Counted from the stretch's first letter, positions 42,943 to 52,941 are shown. The stretch: 64,000 nt of DNA from Brumimicrobium sp035497735 (GCA_035497735.1 DATJCX010000069.1:62001-126000); one strand, 5' to 3'. The notes: generated by a model not told the origin, from the letters alone. Program-made: numbers and translations.

Positions 42943-43296
42943 ATGAACGAAGATAAAATTGTAAAGACATCAGAGATCTCAATCAAGGTTGGGACAAACG
43001 AAAATAATGTACCAGTTCGAATGAAATGGTCGGCTGAAGACGGAGGGGTAGAAAACGCTGAAGCAAAGGCTATGTTTTTATCGCTTTGGGATGGCGAAGA
43101 AGAAAGTTCAATGAGAATTGACTTATGGGTTAAGGAATTGTCTGTAGATGAGATGAAAGTGTTTTTCCATCAATCATTGGTGGCGATGGCTGATACTTTT
43201 GAACGTGCTACAGGTGAAAAAGCTATCGTAGAAGATTTAAGAGATTATTGCTTCCATTTTGCAGAAAAAATGAACATTATGCCTGAGGAAGATTAG
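42943..43296 (+). CDS. gldC: Gliding motility protein GldC
   Basis: 117-aa soluble protein without a signal peptide, matching GldC (VPVRMKWSAEDGG, IDLWVKELSVDEMKVFFHQSLVAMADTFERATG). It follows gldB after 3 nt, the standard pairing. In F. johnsoniae, GldC is not strictly essential but improves gliding. A terminator ends the operon 33 nt after the stop. Confidence 0.92.
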   Translation: MNEDKIVKTSEISIKVGTNENNVPVRMKWSAEDGGVENAEAKAMFLSLWDGEEESSMRIDLWVKELSVDEMKVFFHQSLVAMADTFERATGEKAIVEDLRDYCFHFAEKMNIMPEED

Positions 43297-43328
43297 TTAG
43301 TAAACTAAGTTAACTCATGATAAATACG

Positions 43329-43361
43329 AACCAACTTTTCGATTGAAAGGTTGGTTTTTTT
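43329..43361 (+). terminator. Terminator after gldBC
   Basis: 12-bp stem with one G-U pair (43329-43340 with 43345-43356), loop GATT, T tract. Confidence 0.8.
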
Positions 43362-43382
43362 GTTTCTAAATTTCTTTTAAAC

Positions 43383-45002
43383 CTAGATAGACTTACTAAA
43401 TTTCTGGAAGTATTTTACGAAAGTAAATATTCCAAGAAGAATAAAAACAAAAGTGAAAGATCTACCAATTACATCTCCATAAGTGATAAAGAAAGTCGGC
43501 TCACTATTCAACTGAATTGTTTCTTTAAAAGCATCGTGAACCCAATATTCTGTTTTCTTGACAATTTCTCCTCTTTGATTGATAACACTTGAAATGCCAG
43601 TATTTGCTGAACGTGCAACATACCTACGTGTTTCAACTGCTCGTAGTCTTGCAATACTCGCGTGCTGTTTGTGTCCTGCTGTATTTTCCCACCAACCGTC
43701 ATTGGTTAGTACAAAGATAGCTTCAGCACCTTTTCTACACTGCTCGGCTACAAATTCTCCATACACAGATTCGTAACAAATCACAGGCGCATACGTAAAG
43801 CCATTTGACTTCAGAACTTTTGGCTCATCTTCGATTCCTAAACTTCCTGATGTTCCACCGTTTTCAATAGAAAGTTTTTCTAGGGAAGGAAACCACTTTG
43901 TGAAAGGAATTTTCTCCACGCCAACCACTAATTTTGATTTGTGTACAAATTGTGGCGGATTGTGCTCTGTTATCAAAGTAGAAGAGTTGTAGCTCTCGTA
44001 AAACTTATCTGAATTGTATATTTGTTTAACCGAAGTACGTGTAGAATCATCAAAGACTTTGTAAGTGGAAGCTCCTGTAAGCAAACTCGTTCCACCCCAA
44101 TTTTTCACACGTGATTGCACATACATGAATGACGGACTATTTTCATAAAAGTCTTCATTGAAACTCATTGAAATTGCTGTTTCTGGTGCTAGTACAATTG
44201 CTGTGTTTTCAGTTATTAATGCTTCAGCACTTGCTACAAATTTGTCCAAATGCTCTTTTAAATCTTCTATATCTGTAGAGAACTTGTCATTGTAGGGATC
44301 AATATTCGGTTGTGTAACTACGATTTCGATTGGACGTTCCTTTTCTGTGTAAGTAGCATACGACCAGTATGACAAAGCGGAAGGAATAAGTATTAGGGCA
44401 AAACTTAAATACAGCAATGGAGTTTGAATCTTAAAACTTTCATTTTTAAATAAAATGTTGTTGAATATTTTGAATACTAGTAAGTTAGAAATTAGTATCC
44501 ATAGCGTTCCACCTAGAATTCCAGTATATGAATACCACTGTACGATCTCTGGAGCAATGGCGAATGTATTTCCTAAGCTTAACCACGGCCAACTTAATTC
44601 CCAGTGAAATTGTAAATGTTCGTAACCTATCCAGTAAAATATTAAGCCGATGTAGCCTTCTTTTTGTCCAACATATTTCTTTGTCCAATGGAAAAGTAAG
44701 AACACAAGCGCTAGCAAAAAGCCGATTAGTAAATAGGCAAAGATGGCGGCCATTTCCCCACCAATAGAATAATAAATCCAGTATGAAGCACCTGCGTTAA
44801 ATATTAAAAAGGTGATAAAGGCATGAAGGAAAACTTTCCCTGAACGGTATTTTTCTCTATAAATGTTATGTTCTACCAATAGAATGGGAACCATGGCAAT
44901 AAAAGCTAAGGGGAATATGCTTCCTGTGTGTGGAAATGATAATACCATTAAGATACCACCTAAAACACTTAATAAATACCTTTGTAATCGAGAAAAACGC
45001 AT
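43383..45002 (-). CDS. lnt: Apolipoprotein N-acyltransferase
   Basis: Adds the third acyl chain to lipoproteins at the inner membrane. The 539 aa have about seven membrane segments (residues 8-215 and the last 30) around a nitrilase-like domain with the catalytic acid in LAPETAIS, the Lys near VVGVEKIPF and the nucleophile Cys in PVICYESVYGEF. It fits the many SPII lipoproteins of the window. A promoter with TATATTTG and a TTTG 23 nt further up lies before it. Confidence 0.94.
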   Translation of the reverse strand: MRFSRLQRYLLSVLGGILMVLSFPHTGSIFPLAFIAMVPILLVEHNIYREKYRSGKVFLHAFITFLIFNAGASYWIYYSIGGEMAAIFAYLLIGFLLALVFLLFHWTKKYVGQKEGYIGLIFYWIGYEHLQFHWELSWPWLSLGNTFAIAPEIVQWYSYTGILGGTLWILISNLLVFKIFNNILFKNESFKIQTPLLYLSFALILIPSALSYWSYATYTEKERPIEIVVTQPNIDPYNDKFSTDIEDLKEHLDKFVASAEALITENTAIVLAPETAISMSFNEDFYENSPSFMYVQSRVKNWGGTSLLTGASTYKVFDDSTRTSVKQIYNSDKFYESYNSSTLITEHNPPQFVHKSKLVVGVEKIPFTKWFPSLEKLSIENGGTSGSLGIEDEPKVLKSNGFTYAPVICYESVYGEFVAEQCRKGAEAIFVLTNDGWWENTAGHKQHASIARLRAVETRRYVARSANTGISSVINQRGEIVKKTEYWVHDAFKETIQLNSEPTFFITYGDVIGRSFTFVFILLGIFTFVKYFQKFSKSI

Positions 45003-45021
45003 AATTAATCAGAATTTGATA

Positions 45022-45056
45022 CAAATATAAACATTGCATCAGCCTATTGGTTCAAA
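45022..45056 (-). promoter_or_regulatory. Promoter of lnt
   Basis: Minus strand TTTG (45056-45053), 23-nt spacer, TATATTTG (45029-45022), 19 nt before the ATG. Confidence 0.5.
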
Positions 45057-45073
45057 ATCGCGTATTAAATGAT

Positions 45074-47452
45074 TTATTTCAGTAGGGTTACGTGTCCTAC
45101 CATTTGCTGTAGTTCGTCATCATGAATGGATTTGTAGTCGATTTTCCAAACATAAGTTCCATCTTTCACACGTAAAGGACCGTAAGTACCATCCCATTCA
45201 AAATCCTTATCGTCGGCCTCAAAAACGATTTCACCCCATCTGTTGAATATTCGAATATGAAATTCTACAACGTTTATTGTGCTGACTTTAAAAGTGTTGT
45301 TTGCTCTGTTATCGTCAGGAGTAAAACTATTAGGAACGTAGATATAGAATTCATCTAGAATGATCAAAGGTTTTGTAATGGTGTCTTTACAGCCATTTCT
45401 ATCTGTTGCCACTAAAGTGATGTCATATGTTCCCGGCTGTGAATATACATTGTTTGGATGTGTCATCGTAGAATTTCCACCATCTCCTAAGTCCCAGTAA
45501 TAACTATTGGCGTCCTCACTAAGATTTTGAAAAGTAATTGGCCATCCGATAAATAAAGGATCGGTAATCGCATTAAAGTTTGCTGTTGGCTGATTTACTT
45601 CAACCATGGTTTCTGCCTGAACTTGGAATGTTTGACAATCGTCCTTAACAATGACATAGTATTGTGTAGTTTCTGTTGGATGAACCCAAACACTACCTGT
45701 TGTCTCTCCCGAATGTGGCCAGAAATAATAATAATCACCAAACCCACCTTTACCCATAGCTTCTATTAAAACAGAGTCTCCAGGACAAGCTTCTTGCTTA
45801 GGTGTGATTTCTACTTCCAATGGTGGACTTAAAACTGTAATGGTTACAGTTGTAGTTGCAGTTTCACCACAGTGGTCTGTAACCATAACAGTGTATGTTG
45901 TTGTTTCACGGGCTTTTACTTCAACAGAATCAAGTGTACTTAACAATGTTCCACTCTCATCAGACCATTCATAGGTATATATTCCTGAACCACCATTTGC
46001 TTCAACTTCTAAAGTATGTGGAATGTATGGGCAAATCTCTGTAATGTCTGCTGTAGCTACCAAAGTTAGCGGATCGTAAACTGGTACGTCAACAACAGCA
46101 GTGGTAGTTGCTGTTTGATTTAAACATTCGTCTGTTACACTAACTGTATAAGTCGTTGTTACATCTGGATTTACTAATATCGTAGGAGTAGTTTCTCCTG
46201 TACTCCATGTATAAGAATATTCTCCACCACCTCCCGAAGCATCAGGAATTAACTCTAAAGGTTCACCCGGACAAATTAATGAGGCGTCATCTAACACGAT
46301 GGTAACTGGGTCAACTGGTCTTATAAATAATTCAATAGTTTGGAAAGCATCATTTCCACAGGCATCTTCTATTTCAAATTGAAGAATAAGATTCGCCAAT
46401 GTTACAAGTGCAGCATTATTGAGTGCATCAATCGTAAAAGAAATTGTTGTTTGTCCTGGCGCAAAAGTTACACTCGTTGGTATAGTTGAATAATCCAAGC
46501 CTTCAATAGCTGAACCAGAAACATTTATAGGAATGTTAAGTGCTTCGTTGATTTTGTTTCCACTACGTGTTACGGTAACTGTTGCGCTTGTACAGTTTTG
46601 AGCCATTGTAGCACCATCACCGTATGGGTCACTAGATAATTCGTAACTTACCTTAACTGGTTCTGGACTGTTTAAACTGTTTTTTTCTAGAAATATTCCT
46701 GAGTCCCAAACAGGGTCTCCTACGTCTGCAATCGCAATTACTAAATGATACGTTTCACCACATTGGACCTTTGAAACAGCCTCTAAGGGTTTTGTCATTC
46801 CATCGTATTGAACATAATATGGATTGTTGTTATATGGCGCAGTATTTCCATCACCATTAAATTGATAGTAAAAACTATTTGTTGGGTGTAAGTGATTGAT
46901 GTTGTTGATTGTAACTGGCTGATTTGTTCCGGGGATAATTGCCATGTTCTTTTCTCCGGATATTCCTGGTCCTGATATAAAGAAAGCGAAAACATCATTA
47001 AATTCTGAGTTAACATATTCTGGATACTCTTCCGAAGCAAAAACATATTTGAATCTCACCGTATCAGAGTAGGGGATGAAGTCAAATTCTAAAATGGCAG
47101 CATTATATGTTTGTGTACCACCAACTAGATTTTGTAGTTTGTTAAAGCCTCCAGCGCCATTATTCATGCCTGCATCTTCTCGGTTGTTGGGTCCATGCGG
47201 TCCGTTTGGTCCTTGATTGATTGTTCCAGTGGTAATTATTATCCCTTCTTTAATTGGCACACTCGCATTGTTTGCGTCAAATGTTCCAATTGCTTGTGCA
47301 GCTCCGGTAAAGTTAATGTTAGAAACTTCAACACCCTGACCTAATAAAACATTCTGAACCAATGACGCAGCGGATTGCCCGCCATTTGTAATTAGCTGAG
47401 TATTTGCATTGGTTGCAAAAATGATTAGGAAAAGTGTTAAAATGTTCTTCAT
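45074..47452 (-). CDS. Large secreted protein with choice-of-anchor L and T9SS type B (CHU_C) domains
   Basis: 792-aa exported protein. Signal peptide (residues 1-18), then a choice-of-anchor L domain (about 20-260: GVEVSNINFTG, VFASEEYPEYVNSEFNDVFAFFISGPG), a Calx-beta-like region (270-370), three Ig/SprB-like repeats (about 385-610, each with TTTYTVxVTDxC), a PKD domain (about 625-690: WDLGDGGNSTM) and a C-terminal type B sorting domain (YVPNSFTPDDNRANN; FNRWGEIVFE). It is probably exported by the T9SS to the surface, perhaps as an adhesin. Confidence 0.92.
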   Translation of the reverse strand: MKNILTLFLIIFATNANTQLITNGGQSAASLVQNVLLGQGVEVSNINFTGAAQAIGTFDANNASVPIKEGIIITTGTINQGPNGPHGPNNREDAGMNNGAGGFNKLQNLVGGTQTYNAAILEFDFIPYSDTVRFKYVFASEEYPEYVNSEFNDVFAFFISGPGISGEKNMAIIPGTNQPVTINNINHLHPTNSFYYQFNGDGNTAPYNNNPYYVQYDGMTKPLEAVSKVQCGETYHLVIAIADVGDPVWDSGIFLEKNSLNSPEPVKVSYELSSDPYGDGATMAQNCTSATVTVTRSGNKINEALNIPINVSGSAIEGLDYSTIPTSVTFAPGQTTISFTIDALNNAALVTLANLILQFEIEDACGNDAFQTIELFIRPVDPVTIVLDDASLICPGEPLELIPDASGGGGEYSYTWSTGETTPTILVNPDVTTTYTVSVTDECLNQTATTTAVVDVPVYDPLTLVATADITEICPYIPHTLEVEANGGSGIYTYEWSDESGTLLSTLDSVEVKARETTTYTVMVTDHCGETATTTVTITVLSPPLEVEITPKQEACPGDSVLIEAMGKGGFGDYYYFWPHSGETTGSVWVHPTETTQYYVIVKDDCQTFQVQAETMVEVNQPTANFNAITDPLFIGWPITFQNLSEDANSYYWDLGDGGNSTMTHPNNVYSQPGTYDITLVATDRNGCKDTITKPLIILDEFYIYVPNSFTPDDNRANNTFKVSTINVVEFHIRIFNRWGEIVFEADDKDFEWDGTYGPLRVKDGTYVWKIDYKSIHDDELQQMVGHVTLLK

Positions 47453-47514
47453 TACTCTTAAAACGTACAGATTGTAAAATAGTTGTCTAGCCTATTGATA
47501 AACAAATTGTAGGC

Positions 47515-47522
47515 CAAATTTA
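47515..47522 (-). promoter_or_regulatory. -7 promoter box for the T9SS type B gene
   Basis: TAAATTTG on the minus strand, with a leader of about 62 nt. Confidence 0.35.
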
Positions 47523-47617
47523 CAAAGGAATTTGCTCTTTTTTATGCAATTAGCTTTTTTTAACGCTAAAATAATAGTTTTAAGCGCAATTTTCTTTTAT
47601 TTTCGCAGGCAAATCTT

Positions 47618-48478
47618 ATGGCGAAAAAGGAAAAGAAAACAAGTTGGATTAAGCATTCTACAAGAGTAGTAGGAATGGATCCTGTAACGTTTGAAGAATG
47701 GTGGAGATTTAAAGTTAATCGTCTACAATTTTTAAGCGTTTTTTTGTTGTTGGCGATGGTGTTGTTTGCATTTAATTACGTTATTTTCGCTTATACACCG
47801 GTAGGACATTTACTTCCAGAAAACATTAAGAATAGAAATAAGCAGAAGATAGAAACTGCAGCTATTCGTTTGGCCTCACTTGAGAAGAAGTTAACTGCCC
47901 AAGACAACTATATCAGTAATCTACAAAAGGTAATTCTAGGGGAAGTTTCTGTGGATTCAATTTTTTATTTGAATGAATCTTCTTATGATTTCTACGATGA
48001 GAAAATTGAAATTGATACCGTAACGAGTCAAGAGGAAAAAGAACTTTTAGAGCAGATTAAATTAAACGCTGAAAAGTTAAAACAAAATCAAACTTCCATT
48101 TCTTCTCAATTGTTCCTTTTTGACCCTGTAGTCGGACAAATTAGTAGGAAATTTAGTTTACCTGATCATCCAGGAGTGGATATTGTGACACTAAAAGATG
48201 CCCAAATAAAAGCTTGTTTAGACGGTGTTGTAATGCATGCCTCGTATAATGAGTTGGATGGTTTTACAGTTATTATCAGTCATCAAAAAGATTTGATATC
48301 CGTGTATAAACACGCCAATACGATCAATGTAAAAGTTGGGGATAAAATCAAAACTGGTCAGACGATTGGGATTGTTGGTAGTACTGGAGAACGATCTACT
48401 GGACCTCACTTGCATTTTGAAATTTGGAATCAAGCTGAACCAATTAATCCTATGAATTACTTTTCTTTTGGTAACTAG
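47618..48478 (+). CDS. M23-family peptidoglycan endopeptidase
   Basis: 286-aa membrane-anchored protein. A single transmembrane segment (about 34-54) precedes a coiled-coil stretch (80-170) and a C-terminal LytM/M23 domain (about 180-280). Zinc-site residues are seen in DHPGVDIV (H, D) and HLHFE, with the catalytic histidine region VYKHAN. The pattern suits NlpD/EnvC-like or mobile wall hydrolases. A TATTTTCG box lies 12 nt before the ATG. It is convergent with nothing; cdd follows 51 nt downstream. Confidence 0.9.
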   Translation: MAKKEKKTSWIKHSTRVVGMDPVTFEEWWRFKVNRLQFLSVFLLLAMVLFAFNYVIFAYTPVGHLLPENIKNRNKQKIETAAIRLASLEKKLTAQDNYISNLQKVILGEVSVDSIFYLNESSYDFYDEKIEIDTVTSQEEKELLEQIKLNAEKLKQNQTSISSQLFLFDPVVGQISRKFSLPDHPGVDIVTLKDAQIKACLDGVVMHASYNELDGFTVIISHQKDLISVYKHANTINVKVGDKIKTGQTIGIVGSTGERSTGPHLHFEIWNQAEPINPMNYFSFGN

Positions 48479-48529
48479 TGTTGTAATTGTGAAACATCTT
48501 TGTTACATTCATCAAAAATAACATAGTAA

Positions 48530-49003
48530 ATGAAAAAAGAATTTCGCTTTCAATATGAACATTTCACATCTATTTTAGAGATGAACACTGAGCAAATTGT
48601 TGCTGTCCAAGCTGCAGAATTAGCAAGTATGGATGCCTATGCGCCTTATTCTAATTTTAAAGTAGGTGCAGCTCTGTTATTAACTGATGGAACGATGATT
48701 ATTGGGAATAATCAAGAGAATAAAGCTTTCCCTTCTGGGTTATGTGCCGAAAGAGTTGCTTTATTTAATTTTGGATCTCAAAATTTGGAAGCTGAGATTA
48801 AATACCTTGCCATTGTAGGGGGAGGAGAAATGCTAAAGCCTGATGAAATTTTCTCACCTTGTGGCTCTTGCCGCCAAGTTATGGCTGAATATGCTGATAA
48901 ACAAGCGACTCCCTTCCAGATAATTCTGAAAAACCCCGATGGTAGTTGCTATGTTTTTGAAAGCATTTCTCATCTATTGCCTTTTGTATTTGGCAACAAA
49001 TAA
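48530..49003 (+). CDS. cdd: Cytidine deaminase
   Basis: Deaminates cytidine and deoxycytidine to uridine forms in pyrimidine salvage. The 157 aa show the zinc site CAERVAL (with the Glu) and PCGSCRQ, plus YSNFKVGAALL near the N-terminus. The length and two-Cys motif fit tetrameric bacterial deaminases; the N-terminal 20 residues are extra. It lies between the M23 gene and pdhA, probably independent. Confidence 0.93.
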   Translation: MKKEFRFQYEHFTSILEMNTEQIVAVQAAELASMDAYAPYSNFKVGAALLLTDGTMIIGNNQENKAFPSGLCAERVALFNFGSQNLEAEIKYLAIVGGGEMLKPDEIFSPCGSCRQVMAEYADKQATPFQIILKNPDGSCYVFESISHLLPFVFGNK

Positions 49004-49087
49004 CTAACACTCAAAGAATAAACTTGCATTTATTTCGCAGAAGGTTGATTTTTTCTAGTTTCCTCCACTTTTCAAGAATATAAGTTT

Positions 49088-49095
49088 TATATTTG
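49088..49095 (+). promoter_or_regulatory. -7 promoter box for pdhA
   Basis: TATATTTG, exact consensus, 21 nt before the ATG at 49117. Confidence 0.5.
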
Positions 49096-49116
49096 TATTC
49101 TTGAATTAATTGGATT

Positions 49117-50172
49117 ATGGCAGAAAGATCTTCAAAAACACCAAAAAAATCTACTAAGAAAGGAACAGTAGCAAAAAAAGTAAATTTCTCGAAAGAGACT
49201 TATGTCAAATGGTACAAGGACATGCTTTTAATGCGAAAGTTCGAAGAAAAATGTAGTCAACTTTATATTCAACAAAAGTTTGGTGGATTTTTACATTTAT
49301 ATATTGGACAGGAAGCTATTGTAGCAGGAACTGTGAGTGCAACTAGACCGTCAGACTTTCACATGACCGCTTATAGGGATCATGCGCATTGTATTGGTTT
49401 AGGAACTGACGTTCGTCCGTTAATGGCAGAAATGTACGGTAAACAAACTGGTATCTCCAAAGGAAAAGGAGGATCAATGCACTTCTTTGATAAAACAAAG
49501 AACTTTATGGGAGGTCACGGTATTGTAGGTGCTCAGATTCCTATGGGAACGGGTGTCGCATTTGCTGAGAAATATAAAGGCACTGATAATGTTGCGGTTG
49601 TTTCTTTTGGAGACGGTGCTGCAAGGCAAGGTGCATTACATGAGACTTTCAACATGGCAATGACCTGGAAATTACCCGTAATATTTGTTGTTGAGAATAA
49701 CAATTATGCGATGGGTACTTCTGTTTCTAGAACAACAAATGTATTAGATCTTTCAAAACTTGGGGCTTCGTACGAAATGCCTTCTTATGTTGTAGATGGA
49801 ATGACGCCGGAATCGGTTCATGAAGCGATGGCTATGGCAGTAGAAAGAGCGCGTAAGGGAGATGGACCTACTTTGTTAGATATTAGAACTTACCGTTATA
49901 AAGGGCATTCAATGTCTGACCCACAAAGTTACCGTTCTAAGGAGGAGGTTCGATCATACCAAGATAAAGACCCCATTGTTCATGTTTTAAATGTTATTAA
50001 AGAGAATAAATTCCTTACTGAGAAAGAAATAAAAGACATTCAAGATTGGGTGGATAATGAGATTAAAGAAGCTGTTGAATTTGCGGATAGTTCTCCTCTT
50101 CCTCCGGTTGAAGAATTATACAAAGATGTATATCATACAGAGGATTATCCTTTTATTGTAGAGTACGAATAG
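49117..50172 (+). CDS. pdhA: Pyruvate dehydrogenase E1 component, alpha subunit
   Basis: 351 aa. The thiamine diphosphate motif GDGAARQGALHETFNMA and the downstream VVENNNYAMGTS are present, with the phosphate-site GKGGSMHFFD and regulatory-type HSMSDPQSYR segments. The first 25 residues are Lys- and Thr-rich and probably disordered. E1-beta is encoded at 22968-23948, the E2 gene follows after 26 nt. Together they decarboxylate pyruvate and make acetyl-CoA. Confidence 0.94.
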   Translation: MAERSSKTPKKSTKKGTVAKKVNFSKETYVKWYKDMLLMRKFEEKCSQLYIQQKFGGFLHLYIGQEAIVAGTVSATRPSDFHMTAYRDHAHCIGLGTDVRPLMAEMYGKQTGISKGKGGSMHFFDKTKNFMGGHGIVGAQIPMGTGVAFAEKYKGTDNVAVVSFGDGAARQGALHETFNMAMTWKLPVIFVVENNNYAMGTSVSRTTNVLDLSKLGASYEMPSYVVDGMTPESVHEAMAMAVERARKGDGPTLLDIRTYRYKGHSMSDPQSYRSKEEVRSYQDKDPIVHVLNVIKENKFLTEKEIKDIQDWVDNEIKEAVEFADSSPLPPVEELYKDVYHTEDYPFIVEYE

Positions 50173-50198
50173 AAATTAATTGAAATTAATTATAAGAT

Positions 50199-51470
50199 AT
50201 GGCAGAAGTTATTTTAATGCCTAAACTTTCTGATACAATGTCCGAAGGAGTTGTAGCAGAATGGCATAAAAAAGTTGGCGATAGTGTAGCCTCAGGAGAA
50301 TTGTTGGCTGAAATCGAAACCGATAAAGCGACAATGGAGTTTGAATCTTTCTACGATGGTAAGTTATTATACATCGGTGTTGAAAAGGGTCAAACTGCGC
50401 CAGTGAATGATGTGTTAGCCATCATTGGTGAAGAAGGAGAAGATATTGAGGCTTTGATTAAAGAAGCTAAAGCAAATGCTGGAGGTGAAGCAGAACCTAT
50501 AAAGGAAGAAGTTAAAGTTGTAGAGGAGTCAAAACCTGCTGTAGAAACCAAATCGAAAGAACCGGTTACAACATCTTCTCCAGCTCCTGTAATTGCTAAA
50601 AGTGGTGATAGTCGTGTTTTTATATCGCCATTAGCAAGAAAATTGGCTGCTGATAAAGGTATCAACTTGAATGAGGTTATTGGTACTGGAGAAGCAGGAA
50701 GAATTGTTAAAAGAGATATCGAAAACTTTATACCTTATGATAGACCTGTAGGACAATCGGTTTCAGCTGTTGGCTCTATGTCTATGTCGGAATCTTATAC
50801 TGACGTGAATGTTTCTCAGATGCGTAAAACTATTGCTAAACGCTTGGCAGAAAGTAAGTTCACTGCGCCTCATTTCTATTTAACGCTTGATATTGACATG
50901 GATAATGCCATGGCAGCTCGTAAAGCTGTTAATTCAAATGATGGAGTGAGAATTTCATTTAATGATATGGTGATTAAAGCAGTTGCGATTGCTTTGAGAA
51001 AACATCCTGCTGTAAATAGTGCTTGGTTAGGCGACAAAATCCGTAAATATGATCATGTTCATATTGGTGTTGCAGTTGCCGTAGATGAAGGTTTACTTGT
51101 TCCTGTAGTTCGTTTTGCAGATACGAAAGGATTGATGCAAATTGGTGCTGAAGTTAAAGACTTCGCTCAAAAAGCGAAAGATAAAAAATTACAACCGCAA
51201 GATTGGGAAGGAAATACATTTACTATTTCTAACTTAGGTATGTTTGGAATTGAAGAATTTACGGCAATTATTAACCCACCTGATAGCTGTATTTTAGCAG
51301 TAGGTGCAATTAAACAAGTTCCCGTTGTAAAGAATGGTCAAGTTGTTCCAGGAAACGTTATGCGTGTTACATTATCATGTGACCACCGTGTAGTGGATGG
51401 AGTAAAAGGATCTGAATTCTTGAATACTTTCAAGTCATATATGGAGAACCCAATTATGATGTTAGTCTAA
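50199..51470 (+). CDS. pdhC: Dihydrolipoamide acetyltransferase (E2) of pyruvate dehydrogenase
   Basis: 423 aa in three parts: one lipoyl domain (1-80) with the lipoyl Lys in EIETDKATMEFES, a Pro/Lys/Glu-rich linker, the E1/E3-binding domain (about 145-180, SPLARKLAADKGINLNEV) and the catalytic core (200-423) with CDHRVVDG. It transfers acetyl to CoA. The gene directly follows pdhA, the classic order in Flavobacteria, and is ended by a terminator. Lipoamide dehydrogenase (E3) is not in the window. Confidence 0.94.
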   Translation: MAEVILMPKLSDTMSEGVVAEWHKKVGDSVASGELLAEIETDKATMEFESFYDGKLLYIGVEKGQTAPVNDVLAIIGEEGEDIEALIKEAKANAGGEAEPIKEEVKVVEESKPAVETKSKEPVTTSSPAPVIAKSGDSRVFISPLARKLAADKGINLNEVIGTGEAGRIVKRDIENFIPYDRPVGQSVSAVGSMSMSESYTDVNVSQMRKTIAKRLAESKFTAPHFYLTLDIDMDNAMAARKAVNSNDGVRISFNDMVIKAVAIALRKHPAVNSAWLGDKIRKYDHVHIGVAVAVDEGLLVPVVRFADTKGLMQIGAEVKDFAQKAKDKKLQPQDWEGNTFTISNLGMFGIEEFTAIINPPDSCILAVGAIKQVPVVKNGQVVPGNVMRVTLSCDHRVVDGVKGSEFLNTFKSYMENPIMMLV

Positions 51471-51492
51471 TAGAACTAAATATAGACTTTAT

Positions 51493-51521
51493 AAAGCTGT
51501 CCATTTCGGGCAGCTTTTTTT
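51493..51521 (+). terminator. Terminator after pdhC
   Basis: 10-bp stem with one G-U pair (51493-51502 with 51508-51517) and T tract. Confidence 0.8.
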
Positions 51522-51860
51522 GATTAAACATCTTCTGTAGGTGTTTTGTTATTCGGCTTTAAAACAAAGCTGTAAATCATCTTTAATTGCTTTCTTATCT
51601 TTATTACTTCTCCGTGTATCGTTTAAGCCTATTACATTGTATATTTCAAATCATTAATGGAGAAAAGTTCCTAATGATGCTTCTTGAACTTTGTTATAGG
51701 AATATGCTTAATTTCTTATTCAATCCGCTCAAGTTTTGCTTGTAATATTTATGATACTTATTGCTATGTCTTAAATGTTGTTATACATCTTGAATTTTAA
51801 TCACTGGTTTATATTTTAACTATAATCATTTAATTATTGAGTGTGATTGAGATATTTTTT
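51522..51860. other. Gene-free AT-rich gap between two terminators
   Basis: This 340-nt stretch between the pdhC and gldN terminators holds no ORF above about 25 codons that starts with ATG, no tRNA, and no -7 box I can support. I see nothing functional in it. Confidence 0.5.
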
Positions 51861-51861
51861 G

Positions 51862-51897
51862 AAAAAAAAAGAGCCGTCCAATTGGACAGCTCTTTTT
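51862..51897 (-). terminator. Terminator after gldN
   Basis: 14-bp stem with one mismatch (51866-51879 with 51884-51897), loop AATT. On the minus strand it ends in a run of nine T. It closes the gldKLMN operon. Confidence 0.85.
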
Positions 51898-51915
51898 AAA
51901 TTTATTTTGTTTGGC

Positions 51916-52923
51916 TTAATATTGCCATACATCATGTTCAATGTTTCGGATCTCATTTGTGATTTTTTCCGATTCACGTAATGCATCAACTCCAACTCTA
52001 TATTTATCAATATTTCTGTCGTAGTTATTTTCTTCTTTATAGATGAATGAACTAAAGCGACGCTTCATAAAGAAGTCATCAAAACTAATCCATCCTGCAC
52101 TATTCTTATCGTTGTATGAGAAGTAGTTGTTGAATACATAACGACAGTCTGTAGGGAAGTATAGCCAGAACATTGTTCTCGTTCCTTCAATTGTTCCTTC
52201 TGAATCTTTCATGTATCTAACAGGTGCGATTCCGATGATTCTTACGTCCAAAACAGAACGTTGTTTGTCAAAGAACCAATCTTCCTTTAAACGGTATTGA
52301 ATAATATCCTTAGATGTAAACCACATAGTATCTCTTGCAGGGAAAACATAGTTTCCAGAAACGTCTAATGAGTCATCTCCATATATATCTTGTAAAGGAT
52401 ATTCAGGTTCAGGACCTAGCTCAGCAAGATACCACAACAAATCTTCCTTGTAATTCTCATCAGTTTGGTAGTTTTTACCTGGCTCTGGAATGATAGGATA
52501 TTTGAATTTGTCTCCATCTAATACTGAAGGTCTGATAGGATTGTAGTCAGAATAAACCGTTAAGTCTCCAGCAAGAATATGTTGACGAATTACCGTCCAC
52601 AAACTCCATCTGTTATCATTTCTAATCCATTCAACATCTCCAGTTTCAGGGTCCGGGTTTGTGAATTCATCTAAAGGGTAGTAAAGAGGAAGGTTAATTT
52701 TCTCACGAAGATCAATTGCTCTCCATACTCTTTTACTCCACATCACATCCGCCTCACGAACAGGCGTATAAGGAATAAGCCTCTTAGTAGGGATGTTTGT
52801 TTTTAGGTAAACCCCATCAACGACACCCGTCTTAGTTCGGCTATTAATTGGCCCTCCATTAATTTCCTGAGCGAACGTGCTCACTGTGAAAATTAAAAGT
52901 GTAATTAGCAATAACTTCTTCAT
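51916..52923 (-). CDS. gldN: T9SS ring/motor protein GldN
   Basis: 335-aa periplasmic protein with a signal peptide (MKKLLLITLLIFTVSTFAQ). The conserved GldN core is clear (VREADVMWSKRVWRAIDLREKINLPLYYPLD in part; WLYFPTDCRYVFNNYFSYN in part). With GldK it forms the large periplasmic ring of the T9SS that receives energy from GldLM. It is the last gene of the gldKLMN operon, 18 nt after gldM, with a terminator downstream. Confidence 0.96.
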   Translation of the reverse strand: MKKLLLITLLIFTVSTFAQEINGGPINSRTKTGVVDGVYLKTNIPTKRLIPYTPVREADVMWSKRVWRAIDLREKINLPLYYPLDEFTNPDPETGDVEWIRNDNRWSLWTVIRQHILAGDLTVYSDYNPIRPSVLDGDKFKYPIIPEPGKNYQTDENYKEDLLWYLAELGPEPEYPLQDIYGDDSLDVSGNYVFPARDTMWFTSKDIIQYRLKEDWFFDKQRSVLDVRIIGIAPVRYMKDSEGTIEGTRTMFWLYFPTDCRYVFNNYFSYNDKNSAGWISFDDFFMKRRFSSFIYKEENNYDRNIDKYRVGVDALRESEKITNEIRNIEHDVWQY

Positions 52924-52941
52924 GACTTTTATTTTTAAATG

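Noticed and set aside
51671..51745. Possible peptide of about 23 codons between pdhC and gldN
   Set aside because: No ribosome site, no promoter and no composition signal; a random ORF is expected at this length.
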